A DNA stretch of 64,000 nt from positions 1 through 64,000 of the forward strand of contig JAQZDE010000012.1 in the NCBI GenBank assembly GCA_037576195.1, in the 5' to 3' direction. The translations under genes were made by a program, and so were the position numbers. Below, in pieces: positions 14,801-30,003 of the stretch (positions are counted from its first letter, which is position 1; every line of letters begins with the position of its first letter). This stretch comes from Phytoseiulus persimilis. Its lineage: Eukaryota > Arthropoda > Arachnida > Mesostigmata > Phytoseiidae. The notes below the pieces were generated by a model. That model was given only the letters and a program-made list of their open reading frames with translations. It searched no databases and was not told the DNA's origin.

Positions 14801-14819
14801 GGCCGGCCGGCCGGCCGGC
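14801..14819. repeat. Short GGCC tandem palindrome
   Basis: Nearly five tandem GGCC units form a perfectly self-complementary 19-bp tract. It is immediately followed by a TTCCCACG (CSL) word at 14822-14829. Confidence 0.7.
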
Positions 14820-17363
14820 AGTTCCCACGCCCATCAGAAGCCTCATCAGCAGCTAGAGGTAGAAACACAAGACGGAAGACACCGAGTGGGAGATACAAAC
14901 AGCTCGCACCCAGAGACGGAGTAGGAAACGGAGAAATTCAAGCCACGGGGGAACGTGATGGAACTAATGGACAACGCTGCGGTCAAGCGAGTTAGTCGTT
15001 TTGTCATTGGTCCAGCGGAAGCAATGATGATCACCGCATCAAACAACTCACAGCCAGTTCCAATTTCGCTTCGTGGGCGGCTTCCTCCGGACTCACTCTT
15101 CATCTTGGGTCCTCTTCCGCGTCGTCGCAGTAGTCTTTCTCTGGTAGCGATTCGCAGTCGCTCGAAGTTTTACGTAGGGTGGCATTGCCGTTGAGCCGCG
15201 AGCGGCGATCTTCGTCCGACCACCAATCGTCTGAGCAAGGGTTCAACCGGGTGAGTCGGAAGCGTTTCGAAGCGTTGACGGGAGCGCGAGTCTTCCCTGA
15301 CTGAATACGCCTGGCTCTATTTCGGAAATTGGGATCGAATAATTGTTCCAGCGTTGTCTGGAGAAAGCCCGCGGTGATTGGTTTTCGGTTTTCCACTCGA
15401 GTTCTGTTCCCGGCGCACCACGCCGACGGTCGCTCCTCCACCGCCGATGAACTGCGGCCACCACGGGAGAAATCACGAATAAGTTGGAGGGAAGTCACTG
15501 AGGCGATAGCGTAGAAATAGATTGCGCGAGGTTCAGAGTAACGATACCGTTTGAATCGAAGCAAGAATGGACGTTCCCGAACGAGTGGCGGCGGTATTTA
15601 CTCTTTTTTCGGAACAAAAGCAGCCCTGTTGAATCTCAAGTTTGAAAAAAATGCATAATTAAGATGGCTATCATCCATACACACACTCGAAGTCACGGAG
15701 ACGAGAGAGGAGAAAATGTCGTTGGTCGTATTGAGCGTATTAGCGATTTAAGAGTCGTGGGAAGGAGCGATCGCGTATGCGTTCGTGGTGAGCGTGTGTT
15801 TCTGTTCTTTTTCGTCCGTTTGTGGAACGGACTTGCCGATTCGCCGCTTCCTCCGCAATTCGGAATCGGTCGGACGCCCGACTGAAAAGCTTGGTGGTAA
15901 GAATTCGACGTTCACTGAAACTAGCCTATATGGAGCCGGGTCCAAATTATAACCTCGCTTTTCCACGTCCGTGTTTGGTCTTGATTAGGCCCTTAATATC
16001 GATGAAATGCCGGAACAGGGGCTCTCGTCGCCGCCCGCCGACTTATTCTGTTATGATTCCTGGAAAACAGCGAACTACGACCTACGAATCAATTTTTGAT
16101 TTCCGTAGTCGACTTCGGAGAAAAGCGTCGAGCGCCGTGGATCGGATGCCGGCAACCAAGTGGCGCGCAAGAGCGGACCTGACTTTGATTCTATGAAACC
16201 ACGGGAAGAATACCGGGAATCACTCCACTGCGTCTCGTTCTCTGCCACGAACAGCGCCCTCGAACCTCCGTCGCAATCCTGGTCAGGAGCATCTTTGCGC
16301 AGATTCGCGTCTCCGCCAATCGGAGGGAAACGCCGTCGTCGATGAGAGCCTGTAACGGCCTCGACTACGCCTGCCACAAAGACGACGAAAATGAAGGGAG
16401 AAACGAACGAAATTCATCCTGATTCCCACGAAGCCATTACTTCAGCAACAGACCCATCCCAAACACCTTTTTCCTTCTCTTTCTTCCCGCGGCTGAAGGA
16501 GGCTGGCGAGGCCGCCGCACAACGACCCGAGCTCGAGCTAGAGCCGGCTAAATGTTCCTCGCTTAAATCTTCAAGACCGGCGGCAGCAGTCTGAACACTT
16601 GCTTCACTCCTTCGCTAATTTATCCGCTGAGTAGTCTGAGACTTCACCTCGTGAACCATTCATCCATCCTTCCATTAATTCTGCGGAGTCCTCGCCTCAG
16701 TCATCTTCTTCCATTCACTTTACTCACTCACTCGCTCAGTCAGCCGGACGGACGGACAGTGGTAAGTCTAATCTGCGCATAATAGTCTCGCATTTGGCTC
16801 CGTGACCGCCTTTGCACGAGGCCGCCGCCGCCACGACTGGGTAGCCTGAACACGGATCTTTTGCGCTGCGCGGTCCTCGTTCTATCCGCGCATTTTCGCA
16901 CTTGAAGAGTAACAATCCAAGATAACGGCCAAGAATTATCGTAGAGACCCATTTTTTCCGTCAAAAAAAAAAAAAGAAACAACAACCAGGCCTGCAAGAA
17001 TGGGGATCTTAGGCGGGATGCGCAGCATCACGATCGCAGTTGTGGGCAAGAGGGATGTTCCCATGGCGTTTTTTCTCTGAAAGAACAACTTCATCAAAGA
17101 GTTCACGTGGATGTCCCCTGTCACATCACCCTCGTGATATGTCTCCTGGCGTTTGCTGTTCAATCCGCCTGTTTCAAGCTCGGTTCCTGAAGCCGAGCTG
17201 CAAGTTCCCCTGATGTCTCTGCCGGCTTCACGGAGGAAGTAGCGGTCATCTCATCGGACGTGACGAAAAAAAGTTTCGTCGAAAATTACCAAAAACCTCC
17301 CCGAGCTAATCTAGAAGGCTATGTCGAGTGCTTTGGGAAAACGACTTGTCGATCGAAGATATA

Positions 17364-17385
17364 CCCCCCCCCCCCCCCCCCCCCC
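17364..17385. repeat. Poly(C) tract of 22 bases
   Basis: Twenty-two consecutive C on the plus strand (G22 on the minus strand). Such tracts can form G-quadruplex or i-motif structures and are prone to length errors in sequencing, so the exact length is uncertain. Confidence 0.85.
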
Positions 17386-20300
17386 TTCCAGACTGTTGAC
17401 CTACGGCTATTGGCCCTTCCAATGGATTCTCGGTCCCAGCATTAGCGAGATCTCTGCCATAAAAATGAAGAGGGCCGACCCACTTGTCGAATGACGGGTC
17501 GAAGTTTAACTCGAGCTGAGGTTCGAGCGGACCTGTCGTGTGAAGGAAAAAATCTCATTGTGGTGACTCTGTATTCAAATGGAACAAGTGCCCCGAAAGG
17601 TGCTCCGAGACAGGGAATCTGTTGCTGCCGAAGATGTGGTCGGCTCAGTGACTGATAGAGTCTACTTCCACTCGGAGTAGGGAATAATTGAGCGAACTTG
17701 AAGCTTCGGGAGAGATAACTTGTACCCGCTTGCTAGGAGGCAAGCACTTGAATAGCCCGAGTTGGCGGCGAACCTCATAGACATACAGACCTGCATAACT
17801 TGACAATTACAAGCTGTGCGGCACGTGCGAAGTGCATCATCAGCGGACGCCCTGACATTGGATGCTGCCGTTCGTCGTCGAATCGGATGTCCACGGATAT
17901 CTTGCGTTGTGATCTTCACGGCGCAGAGCAAACATGCGTCGCCATGGGGCCATGCTGAGAGCTATGGCAGTCCGGCCAGAACCTGCACTCTAGGTTGGTT
18001 CCCGATGGGAACGCCTTTTCCCTCCATGCTCCGCCTATCAGCTGCACGGTTTCCCACCAATTCCCTCTCGAGCAAGCGATGGGGAAGAGGCCGAATGGAT
18101 GGCACGGGCTTGTTATTGTATTTAAGCCTGGGAATACTCCCACCTGCGCACAGAAGCGCGCGAGCACAGAGCCTGATCCACCCACGACCTCGGAGTTTTG
18201 ATCTCAACAGCTATCTCTTCTTCAGTTGTTATCGTTGGAATTGAACGATTTTCCGCGCGGACGCTACACCTGGCCCAATCAAAACTGTCGTATGGAATAT
18301 TCGTGAAACTTCCGATCGATTCTGTCATGTTTCATCGTGACCGAGGCTTGGCGCGCTGACATCGTTCGGGACAACCGATCGGCCTGTCTGGTGCTACAAC
18401 CCCTCTGCGGGATCCCATTCGTGACTGGATTCTGGGCTTTATGGTATTATGCTTCTCGAAACTGAGCAAGGAACATCCACCGCGTGGAATTATTCGAAAT
18501 CAACTCCACTGTTGACTTTCAGGGATCCATTGACGTTGTGAGTTTCGCCTGGCTCAGCGAGCGCTGTGGATAGAAGTGTTGCTCTATAAAATTCGAACGA
18601 GGTGGATCAAGATCGTATCGGCCATATTGAGGTTTAATGACATCCTCAACAGGCTCCCCGTACCTCCGGGACTGTCTTTGAGCATGGGGATCGGCCCGCG
18701 AAGAATATGCCATGAAGTTGACCGGAATGTTGCGACGAAGAGCCGAGGGACGGCCTCGGATTCACACAAGGAGCCCAGTGTTGATACATGACTTCATCGA
18801 AGGGCGTTGAATGACTGCGAAGCAAGCTATCTCAACGAGGTTTCTTTTCTTCCGTTTTGCCGATTGCTGAACGTACACTTCACGAGGAACCGTTGCCACT
18901 CTATCAAAAGTTAAAGGCCGATGATTACTGGTGTTTATTCAAATTCTCAACGGAGGGCTTCCCGACGGAGGCAGCTTGTTGTCCTTCCTGAGCGGATTCC
19001 CACGCTGCCAAAGGAGGCCTGAATGGGTGTCCACCCGCCGCCAGCACTTTCTTTCCTTCTGCAAATTCAAATCCAGGCGGCATTCATGAATTTTGCATTG
19101 ACTAGCAGCACAACTTCCATCGGCCACAGCAGCACTTTCAACAGTTCAACCTAGATTTTGAGCGGAGACACCGATAGTTTGGGGTCGACGGCGGTAGCAG
19201 CAGCAATTACCGAGCTGCTTAACGAGGATGCAAATTCGACGGCTGTTGTCATCGTTGCCCAATGACAGTGGTGGTCTGTGCCGTTGCTTTCGCTTACGAC
19301 AGTTAGGTGGTCGATTGATCGTGGGTCGCCCAAGACGCGAAATATTCGCTCTCTCTACATGACAATGGACTAACAACCGTTGGTCCGCAGCGGTGCTCAC
19401 CCAGTTCGGATGTTGCCGCTCGAAATGCCAGTTTGTCCGTCGTCTGCAGGGCATGGACGACAAGCTCCCGGCACTTCCGTTCGTATCAGCATACTAGAAA
19501 TTGGAGAGTACAATGAAAGTGAACAGGGGAATGACTTGGGACAACGCCCGCATGCCGTGAGGTTCTCGGGAGTCCTCCTGAGACTGCACTTTCATCGGGA
19601 TAAGCATTGCCGGGGAGACTGGGAAAACTAGCGTCCAGTATCTGATTTCTGTGCCAAAAGTTCGGAAAACCATTCCCGGCAGGAAGCAGCCTGAATAACG
19701 AGAACTCTGAGACGCGGCTCTGGGAGCCACTTGGTCGAGATCTGAGGTGCGCACTCATCAGAACCGCTCTAAGGCCTCCCTCAGGGCCCAGTTGTCGAGA
19801 ATAGATGGCAACAAGCGAGGCGGACGAGTCGGGACTGAGAATCCGCAGGCAGATGGCGAGCGCCTCCACGAGTCGGCTCGAAGCCGAGGAAGCGAAATGC
19901 ACTTCTCCCTCGATTGGGCATCCCGAGGCGTCCAACAGGGTCGCTGCTGTCTCAGTCCCGCCTCATGTTATCTCGGAACTTCTCCTCTGACGCTTCCGGG
20001 GGTTTGGGCGCTTGTCAACTGATATTCGTCCCCATGGCGGAGCTGATTCAATGAGTTTGAGTGCGGGGGGAGGCTGGACGCCCGCTCATTGGGTTTGATT
20101 CCGTGCTCCGCCTCAGAAGATGGATTCGGTTTTCTACCTTCGAAAAAGTTGGATTACGTGAGAGTGTCAAAGAGCGGAATGAGAAACGCTGAGGAGTGGA
20201 GTCTGAGCTGCGATCTTGGAAGGAGTACGACCTGTATCGCCGCGAGTGTCAAGACGTCCCTCAGCTTTGTCAAAAAACAGAGATCTGCCGCCGACTATCT

Positions 20301-21624
20301 CCTACGTTGGCGACGCATTTTTCTTCATGACACTCGGTCCCTGAGTCGGGGTGCCTCCGATCTGATGGAAACCCCCATTATGGATCAGCTCGTGATTGAT
20401 TCCCAGAATCAGGGTCGAAGGTGCGTCTCCTGAGCATGGACTGCGCTTCTACGCGAGCGTAAACGCTGTAACATTCGTTTGCTCGAGCACGAGCGTACTC
20501 AAAGCAGAGCCATGTTACTGCCGGAGTGGCATCGAACTCGTCCAGTATGAAGGCCAGAACGATGAGCGCACCAAATACTACGATACCTGATGACAGAATA
20601 GTGGGCGAGATACAATAGTTGTGAGGAGGCAGAAGCAGTGAGACAAAAAAAAATTACATCGCTTGGAACAACCTCTCAGTCCCAATCGGATACGGGTGGC
20701 CCTTGACAAAAGCGTTTAGCTCAGCACTCTCTTCGACATGTGGCAGCGTTCCCACCGCATTCTCCTCGGTCGGCTCCTTCGCGTCGGATTATCCTTGGAG
20801 AACGCATGCCAAAGGCTAAACGATGCCCGCTAGGCATATGCGGCTTTCAGAACGATTGCTTCCCGAAGGCGGATCGACGACACCAGAGGCATCACAGGTC
20901 TTCCTGATGTTCGCTTTTCCCGCAAGCTAAGGATTTCATGATGCAACCAGTTGCGCATTCGATTTCGTTCGGCACTCTCGCGGAATCTCGGACCAGGCGA
21001 GAACGCTTGGTACTTCAGGCGATTTTTCCCTGTGTTAGATATTCTGGGAATTCCCAACAGTTGAACGGCTACAACGAGGAACTCATCTAACATGTGATAT
21101 TCGAAGATGCTCCTCCAGATATAGGAAGACCCGAGGAGGATGTCATTCAACCGATAGGAAGAATAAATGTCCTTGTTGCGGAACTCGATGAGACTCCTTT
21201 ATTTGAAAGAGCTGTTCGGATAAGTTCTGGCGTCGTTGCAAACATCGGTCCTTCTCGTGATACGTCGTATTCGAGTTGAGACTCAGCGCTGATACGATCA
21301 AGGAGACGTGTTTGATGGCCAAAGGTTTTCTGATGACTGAGCGACCAGAGCAGAAGAACTGCGCTCGAGAGTTCGATCAGGAGCAGAGAGCCGCAGATCA
21401 TCTGCGGTCCATTAGCGCGTATGCCGAACGCATCGTGGCGGGCCGAGGGAGGCAAAAGCGAAAGCTCGAAAATTTCGATACGCCGAATCTTCACAACATT
21501 CGTTCGGCCCAGCTCGCGTTGAGGAGGGTAACAGGCCTTCAATTCAAATCTTGCCGCCATTTGGAAAGGGAACGGGCGGAGCTAGGACCAAGCGGCTGCT
21601 GGTTCGGCTCTCAGCAGCACTAGT

Positions 21625-21656
21625 TTCTCACACATAAAGCTGGCATTTTTCCCACG
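21625..21656. promoter_or_regulatory. Pair of CSL/Su(H) binding words upstream of Su(H)
   Basis: TTCTCACA (21625-21632) and TTCCCACG (21649-21656) match the CSL consensus YGTGRGAA in the same (minus) orientation, 24 bp apart and about 1.1 kb upstream of the Su(H) start codon. They are the closest upstream members of a larger excess of such words. Occupancy by CSL is inference. Confidence 0.4.
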
Positions 21657-22645
21657 CTATCATCATTTGCTAGCTACGGAGCGAGCTCGAGCGCTCGCTG
21701 GTGCTGCTGCCACCGCCGCTGTTTGTCTGCGCAGTGTTCCTCGGAAAGCATTTCGCGAATCGGCCGCCCAGTGACCGACGAATTTCTTTGGAACGTACGC
21801 CGTGTTGTTGTCGTAGCAGCCCGATAGCAAACAGAGAAGAAACCCCGCCACAGGCAGCGCAACCGCCGTTGAGGAGGCACCCATAGTGCATACGGTCGTC
21901 GTCTGCTCTGTTCTGTGCTGCTATTCCTCCTAGCTGCCTGCTGCTGCTCTTGCTACTGTTGTTACCGCGTTCCGCGTGCGTTTGGTGTTGAATCGTCGCT
22001 CGTGCTCATCCCTCGGCTCCGGCAGTGCACCGGCCGGAAGCTGTCACCGACGTCACATAGACTACAGCTGCAGTTCGCGAATTAAAAACAAAACCAAGAC
22101 CACCTCCACCACCATCATCAATATTGACAACAATAACGACGACGACGACTCCGGCGATCCCAGGGCTGAACAACGAACTCCGAAATTCCCGTATGGTCGT
22201 TGGTCGCGTGAGCAGTGGCATCAAGTGCAGCGACTCGTCCAGCTGCAGCAGCGACGGGGGACAATCGCAGAAGCAACAGCAACTGTAGTTTTAGCGGCTG
22301 CGAACTAGGAGAAACAACGGAATCAGCATCTTCTATTGTTGCTGCTGGTCAGCTGCTGTTATCCGTTTCCGCTGCTCTTGTGCATGTGGTGCTTCTTGTT
22401 CCCCGAGTGTCACTGCTGCCAGCTTCCTTGAGCGACCGAGGAGCGCGAGTTGAGATCGTCCGTACGCCGAAATCAAAGACTGCTCGCCAGGTGTCCGTTC
22501 GAAGCCCAAGCAACGTTCGACGAAGTATTTCCCATCGTTTCAGTAGAGTAACGGAAGACTTGTGAGAGTGAGTGTGTGTGAAGAGACCTCGTCGCAAATG
22601 TTCACCCTCAAAACTGGATACGACGGTAGGAAACCACAGTGGTAA

Positions 22646-24984
<2,339 letters not shown>

Positions 24985-26253
24985 AACAATTAATGCTCAT
25001 CCTTCCGATCCGTTGACGATGGATCAGAACCAGGTCCGTCGAAGGGTCGACGGTTTGACTTCACACTCTAGACACATCTCAATTATTTTTGTGAAATCCG
25101 TTGTATACGTGGATCGCGTTGCGGTGCTACCGGTGTTATGTTCCACTACATGTGTGATGGTCACAGTCCGACGAACGCTTGTGTACAGTGTACATACGCT
25201 CAGAACTATTTCTTTTCCTTCTGTCGAATGATATTTATTCATAGCTTAAGAATAATTCTATTGTTCACGGTTCTCGGCCCGTGAGCGAGCGAGTTTTGTC
25301 CAATTCGCGAGGCAGGGGGCGAGTTCTCCTGCCATTCCGGAGGATGCCCAACTCTGGAATTTCTTGCCGGCCCGGGTAGTGGCCTGAGCTCGACACCATG
25401 GATTGTTGTCCCGTCCGGGATCGAATCAGCGCTGAGCCGGAGATGAAATTCAACTCCAAACTATTTATTGTGGTTTAGGTGTGCGCCACGACGCGACGAA
25501 GCAGAGAATACTAGAAATCAATACCCATTCGACTGACGGGTGACTGCCTTTCGAGAGGTCTTGGAGAAGACTCTGCGAATCTCCAGATTACACAGCATTG
25601 AACCAAAATCTTTAAGTGTACATAGACGGAGGTTTTGTGTCGTGGCACTCTGGGTGACTGCGAATCGATGCTTTCAAGTATTCGTTTGGGTGCGAGTCTC
25701 TGTGAAATCACTGCGCATTGATTGTTTCATTTCACTAGGAGCGATCCTGTATCAAGCACGACTACATGAGAATGCTAGGACGGAAAGGACGAGTTCCAGA
25801 ACGACTTATCACACGAGGATGAGCTCGTCCTCATCGAAAGCCTGTGAAGATCGGGAAGCTCCAATTGAGTATTGACTTGACCTCATCTCGACTCAGGACC
25901 TGAGGGAAGCCGACCTGTGTTCTGCACTCGGAGCGAAGCATCTCACTCTAACGAGACCGAACGTTGAATTTTGTGCGTGTCTGTTGTGCTGATCCTCAAC
26001 GGAGTCCCACCAGTTTGTACATAAAGAGAGTTATATATGATGCGGAAAGATTACAAAGCGATGATTCCAAATGGAGGACACTAAATGGATCAGAAGAGCG
26101 CTCGACGCGCAGTGGAGTGAATGACCCGTCTATGACACTACAATGAAATACTGTACCTGTTGATAGAAGTTGGAATTCCCGGTGATTTTTGATACGGTTT
26201 TGTAAGAATATATTTTTCCAGTAAATAGATATATTGGAAGCTTGACGGAAGTG

Positions 26254-26259
26254 AATAAA
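26254..26259 (+). terminator. Possible polyadenylation signal of Su(H)
   Basis: This is the first AATAAA I find on the plus strand after the Su(H) stop codon, implying a 3' UTR of about 1.27 kb. A non-canonical signal closer to the stop cannot be excluded. Confidence 0.3.
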
Positions 26260-26479
26260 ACGGAAGTTCCGATTAACTTTGGATTAGTTAGCGTTGACTC
26301 GCGCAAGCATCGCTGCGACGTCCATTCTGTCTGTGGGGAGGCTCTTTTGAGTTCGAGTTCGTGGAAAGATTGAGTCCAATAGTCGGACGAATCGCAGAAC
26401 GAAAACAAATAGCTGCATGCATGCCGATCCAGACCAATAATTATCCCATAAGGGTCAAGCCGTGGTCACTGTTATCTGT

Positions 26480-26568
26480 TTCCCACGATGGCACGTGCGC
26501 CCTGCTTTCCTCTCTATGTTGAAAAAGAAGAAGAAGAGGTCCATGAGGTGCCCCTCGAGCCGTGGGAA
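26480..26568. promoter_or_regulatory. Two CSL/Su(H) words in inverted orientation downstream of Su(H)
   Basis: TTCCCACG (26480-26487) and CGTGGGAA (26561-26568) are perfect CSL words about 1.5 kb past the Su(H) stop codon. Together with their flanks they form an 11-bp inverted repeat (TGTTTCCCACG read inward from each side). In Drosophila a downstream autoregulatory enhancer of Su(H) contains several such sites, so position and motif fit, but function here is inferred. Confidence 0.4.
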
Positions 26569-29500
26569 ACATCCATGCTGGTGCCTCTTCGAGGGTGTCC
26601 GACAGTGTTCTTGACCGCGCCTCGTCCAAACCTCGCAGAACAGCTGTTCACGGGCATTAGCTGTTGAAGTTCTGCGCCGGTTTTTCATCAATTAATCGAT
26701 ACCTTCACCGATTGTGCATACTGATCCCGATCGCAACGATCAGGGAGAGCGGTGATATTAATGGCAAGAGAAACTAGCGACCGAACTGGCCCGCAGCTCG
26801 CGGACAACGCAGCTCATTGACACAGTAGTCAAGCTCAAGAACCGCCGGGGTCAGTCGGAGAAGCCATCTACCCGTTCCGATAACTGTACCGAATACTCCA
26901 GCGCTCTCGTATCACAAGTTCGTACGAACGGGAGATTTTCCGGTTTCAATGAAACCATGAAGAGACGATCTACCCGTTGATCTGAGTCCGGAGAGATAAT
27001 GATGACACCAAGACTCTCTCTCGGCTCTTCCAGAATGAGAATCTCTTTGCAAGAACCAACCGACGGGGGATTCATCGAGCGAGGCACCGATGCGATGTGC
27101 CTCGAGCATTTTGTTGCGACATTGCCGATTACTATTTTCCGTTTGCCATAGTCAAGTGATCCATATGTGTCGCTGGCGCTCTCCTTTCCGAGTAATTTTT
27201 ATGCATACCCTGGAGAGCTTTGAACCTGATTCTATCTATGATTTTGAGCCTTGGAGAGAAAACCCTAATTCAGAAATTCCTCCGCTTCCCAGAGCTCATT
27301 CTCCATTACAACTGCATCCGGGAAGCTTTTGAGGCGCTGCCGAACTCCTGGATCATTGGCCCTTCAGAAACATCGGATATAAACTTTCAAGTTCGCAGTT
27401 CACATTCGTCTTCCCAAATCGCCGTCTCATCGCTGGGAATCATTCGAGATTGAATTGGTTCTGAGGGCGATAACGTACACCCGAAACCGCAGATAAATAT
27501 GGATCGTTCCAGAATTTGAAACTCGCGACCACCGATCACTTTACAACATTTCGAAGTTTAAGGAATTGCCCATTCGATGGCGGCAGGTGATCTGCGGTCA
27601 ACAAGCTAACGGAATTCCCACAGTATGCACAGGATGACGGTGACAATAGGTTCGTGTGAGTCGCGACAAAAGTTCGAATATCGCAAGCTCTGCCGAATCT
27701 TGCAGCGCCCGTTATGTCGGGCTGGTATCTCAATGTTCCCGACGAATGACGGGACCGGGGAAGGGACACGAAATCTGTCAGAGAGAACCTGCATCCATCG
27801 GGCGATCCATATCGCTCGCTGCAAACATTCCGACGCGCTTAGATCGTCTCAGTGAAGGAAAAGCTCACGCTTTGTCCTGATGGCTCTGAGGCGTCTGCAT
27901 CGTTCTGTGTCTGCGTGTGTGCGCTTGTTCTAAAACAAAGGTTCCTGCTAAGATGCCTAGTGGAGACCTCTGATGACACCCAAAACGAAGCTGGCTCACG
28001 ATGAAGCACAGCGTGGATAACTTGGAATGAAGAAAAGAGCACTCGACTTGCATGAACCCCGAGTTCTGCTGCAGTCAGCTCGGCGTTTTAGATGTTTTGA
28101 CAAACCTCCTGCATCGACAAGAGCCCGTAGAAGAACCGGGCCACCTGATATCTACCCACAAGCCCATGGTTCTAGCTCGGAGTGCTGCAAGGAAAGATTC
28201 AGCACACTCACCTTGCTTCCGTAAATGACGACGGGGGTCCTCCAGGACCCTCCATGTTTGATAGTGTATCCGTTTTCACTAGGAGTTTTTTGCCATGAAC
28301 ACTTTCGAACATTCAGGACGTCGCAAGCTCTATCGTTACACAGCGCACACTACACGACGAACTGGTACTGTGTTTTATGATGAACGTGATTCAGTTGTGT
28401 CAAAAAATACGAGATCTTTGCCGTTTCGTTCTTCAGTTCAGCCAACCGCTGACCAGTGGTGGTAGAGTGGCCCTGTTGAAGGCATCTCTCCCATCGGTCC
28501 TCTGGTCTCGGAACGCGGCCGCCGCGGGCCTAGCCCGACCGAGCAGACACCGTGCTGAGCCGGAAAGGCCTTCTGGTCTGCCACAGCTTCGCCCGCCATG
28601 GCACACACACTCTCTAGAGCTCCCAACTGTGCCATTGGAAGGCTTTCACCCGACCGGAATGTCGACTTCATGCACGGTATCCGAACATATTGTTCTGATG
28701 AGCTCAAACCCTAAGCTTCTTGGTTTGCGATAACAATCGTAAGACGATATGGAACAGGATTCGCTCATGGAAGGATCCACTGAGCCCGAGTGCCGTGCCC
28801 GGAATCCCGATGCAAATGTCTTCTCATGCGTTGAGGCGTCTTCGATTTCTGTCGTCGATCAGGTTATGAGAAATGCTCCTCGAAAATCGCGAAATTTGGC
28901 GAAACGAGTCAAAACACAGCAGGTGGCTGGAGATGGTAAATTATTCAGAGATACCCAGAAGTTTTAGGTCTTGAAGGTGAAGCCGGGCGACGATTCGCAT
29001 CCTGAACCTCAGAGAGCTTGATTGAGTATCTCGGGGTAGTGTTACTGAGGTGCTACACGGGTTATATGATGTCGGAACGCCGCCGATCATGAGTTTCATC
29101 TGTGGGGGCGTACCCAGCTTTTTTTGTTTGGGGGGACCAAGGGATGACGATAATAATGATCGTCGCGGGCTCCACATGACGCAATCAACGTATATTTCGA
29201 GCCTGTGAGGATGTTTATAAGAAGGCTGAATCTTTGCGGGATACTCTAATCCATGAAAGAAGAATAATGCACCCTCCCAAGAATGAGCGATTTTGGAGCA
29301 TTATTTCTTCTTCTGGATGTATTCTACTTTTCGCGAGATCTTCTTCCATCTTTGTGCGGGACTCATCATCTGTCTGACCAGGTCTGGGATGTCATCTGCC
29401 ATGAGCTGCTGCCGGGGTTGCTCGGCCCCCGAGGATCGTAAGATGGGCGTCGTCGTCAACGCCGGCGTCTCGGAGCGTGCGGAGCGGCGAGTCAGCCCTC

Positions 29501-29692
29501 CCCATGCGGTGCAAATATTTCTGGATGTGCATTGTAGTTTGCTTGTTACTGATCGAGGATTTCGACTGGAATGGCAGCAGATCGAAAAACGTCTTTGGCT
29601 GTTACTGGAGCCTTTCTCGTGGGTTTTGCTCCATGATTATGACATTGATGGACATCTGGTGGACACTCGGAAACGGTCTTGTGGGCTCTCGT

Positions 29693-30003
29693 AGACACTG
29701 GAAGACGTCAAAACGAACCCCGGAGCACCTTCACAGACCTCAAGAAGTATGGTTAAATCGACACCGGAACTTTTCCTTAGACTCCAAAAAGTATGATGTG
29801 ATGGATTCCAAAACCAACTCCTCAGACTCCGAAAATTATGTTGGGATCGATCCCGGAACCACCTCCTCAAACCCTCCAAGTTATGGTCAGATCGATCCCG
29901 AGACTACCTTCTTTGTCACCGGAAAGAATGGTCAGATCGATCCTTGAATCATCTCTCTAGACTCCGAAAGGGTTAGTCAGATCGATCCCGCAACCAATTT
30001 CGT
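29693..30003 (+). repeat. 45-bp minisatellite, seven diverged copies
   Basis: Units start at 29693, 29735, 29779, 29824, 29869, 29914 and 29959; the last five are each exactly 45 bp and the first two are 42 and 44 bp. Copies share an AGACTCCGAAA-type opening, a central TATGGTCAGATCGATCCC-type block and a CCACCTCCTC-type end. Because the period is 15 codons, one plus-strand frame stays open through six units up to a stop at 29945-29947, giving a degenerate 15-residue repeat with a conserved IDP. No homologous protein is recognised. Confidence 0.8.

Larger units (their letters stand above)
1..22642. other. Intergenic region upstream of Su(H), no recognisable gene
   Basis: About 22.6 kb in which none of the open frames could be matched to a known protein family; most are arginine- and serine-rich and overlap open frames on the other strand, as expected for non-coding DNA with few stop codons. 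It contains a TATA box plus a possible signal-peptide exon near 7 kb, degenerate tetranucleotide tracts (about 1656-1702, 7799-7833, 12741-12820, 16657-16762), triplet-rich tracts (about 12544-12600, 13765-13815, 21680-22400), C10 and C22 tracts, a GGCC palindrome and many CSL-binding words. The last kilobase is CAG/CAA/GAC-rich and is probably Su(H) promoter or 5' UTR. Untranslated exons or genes with weak conservation could be missed. Confidence 0.6.
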
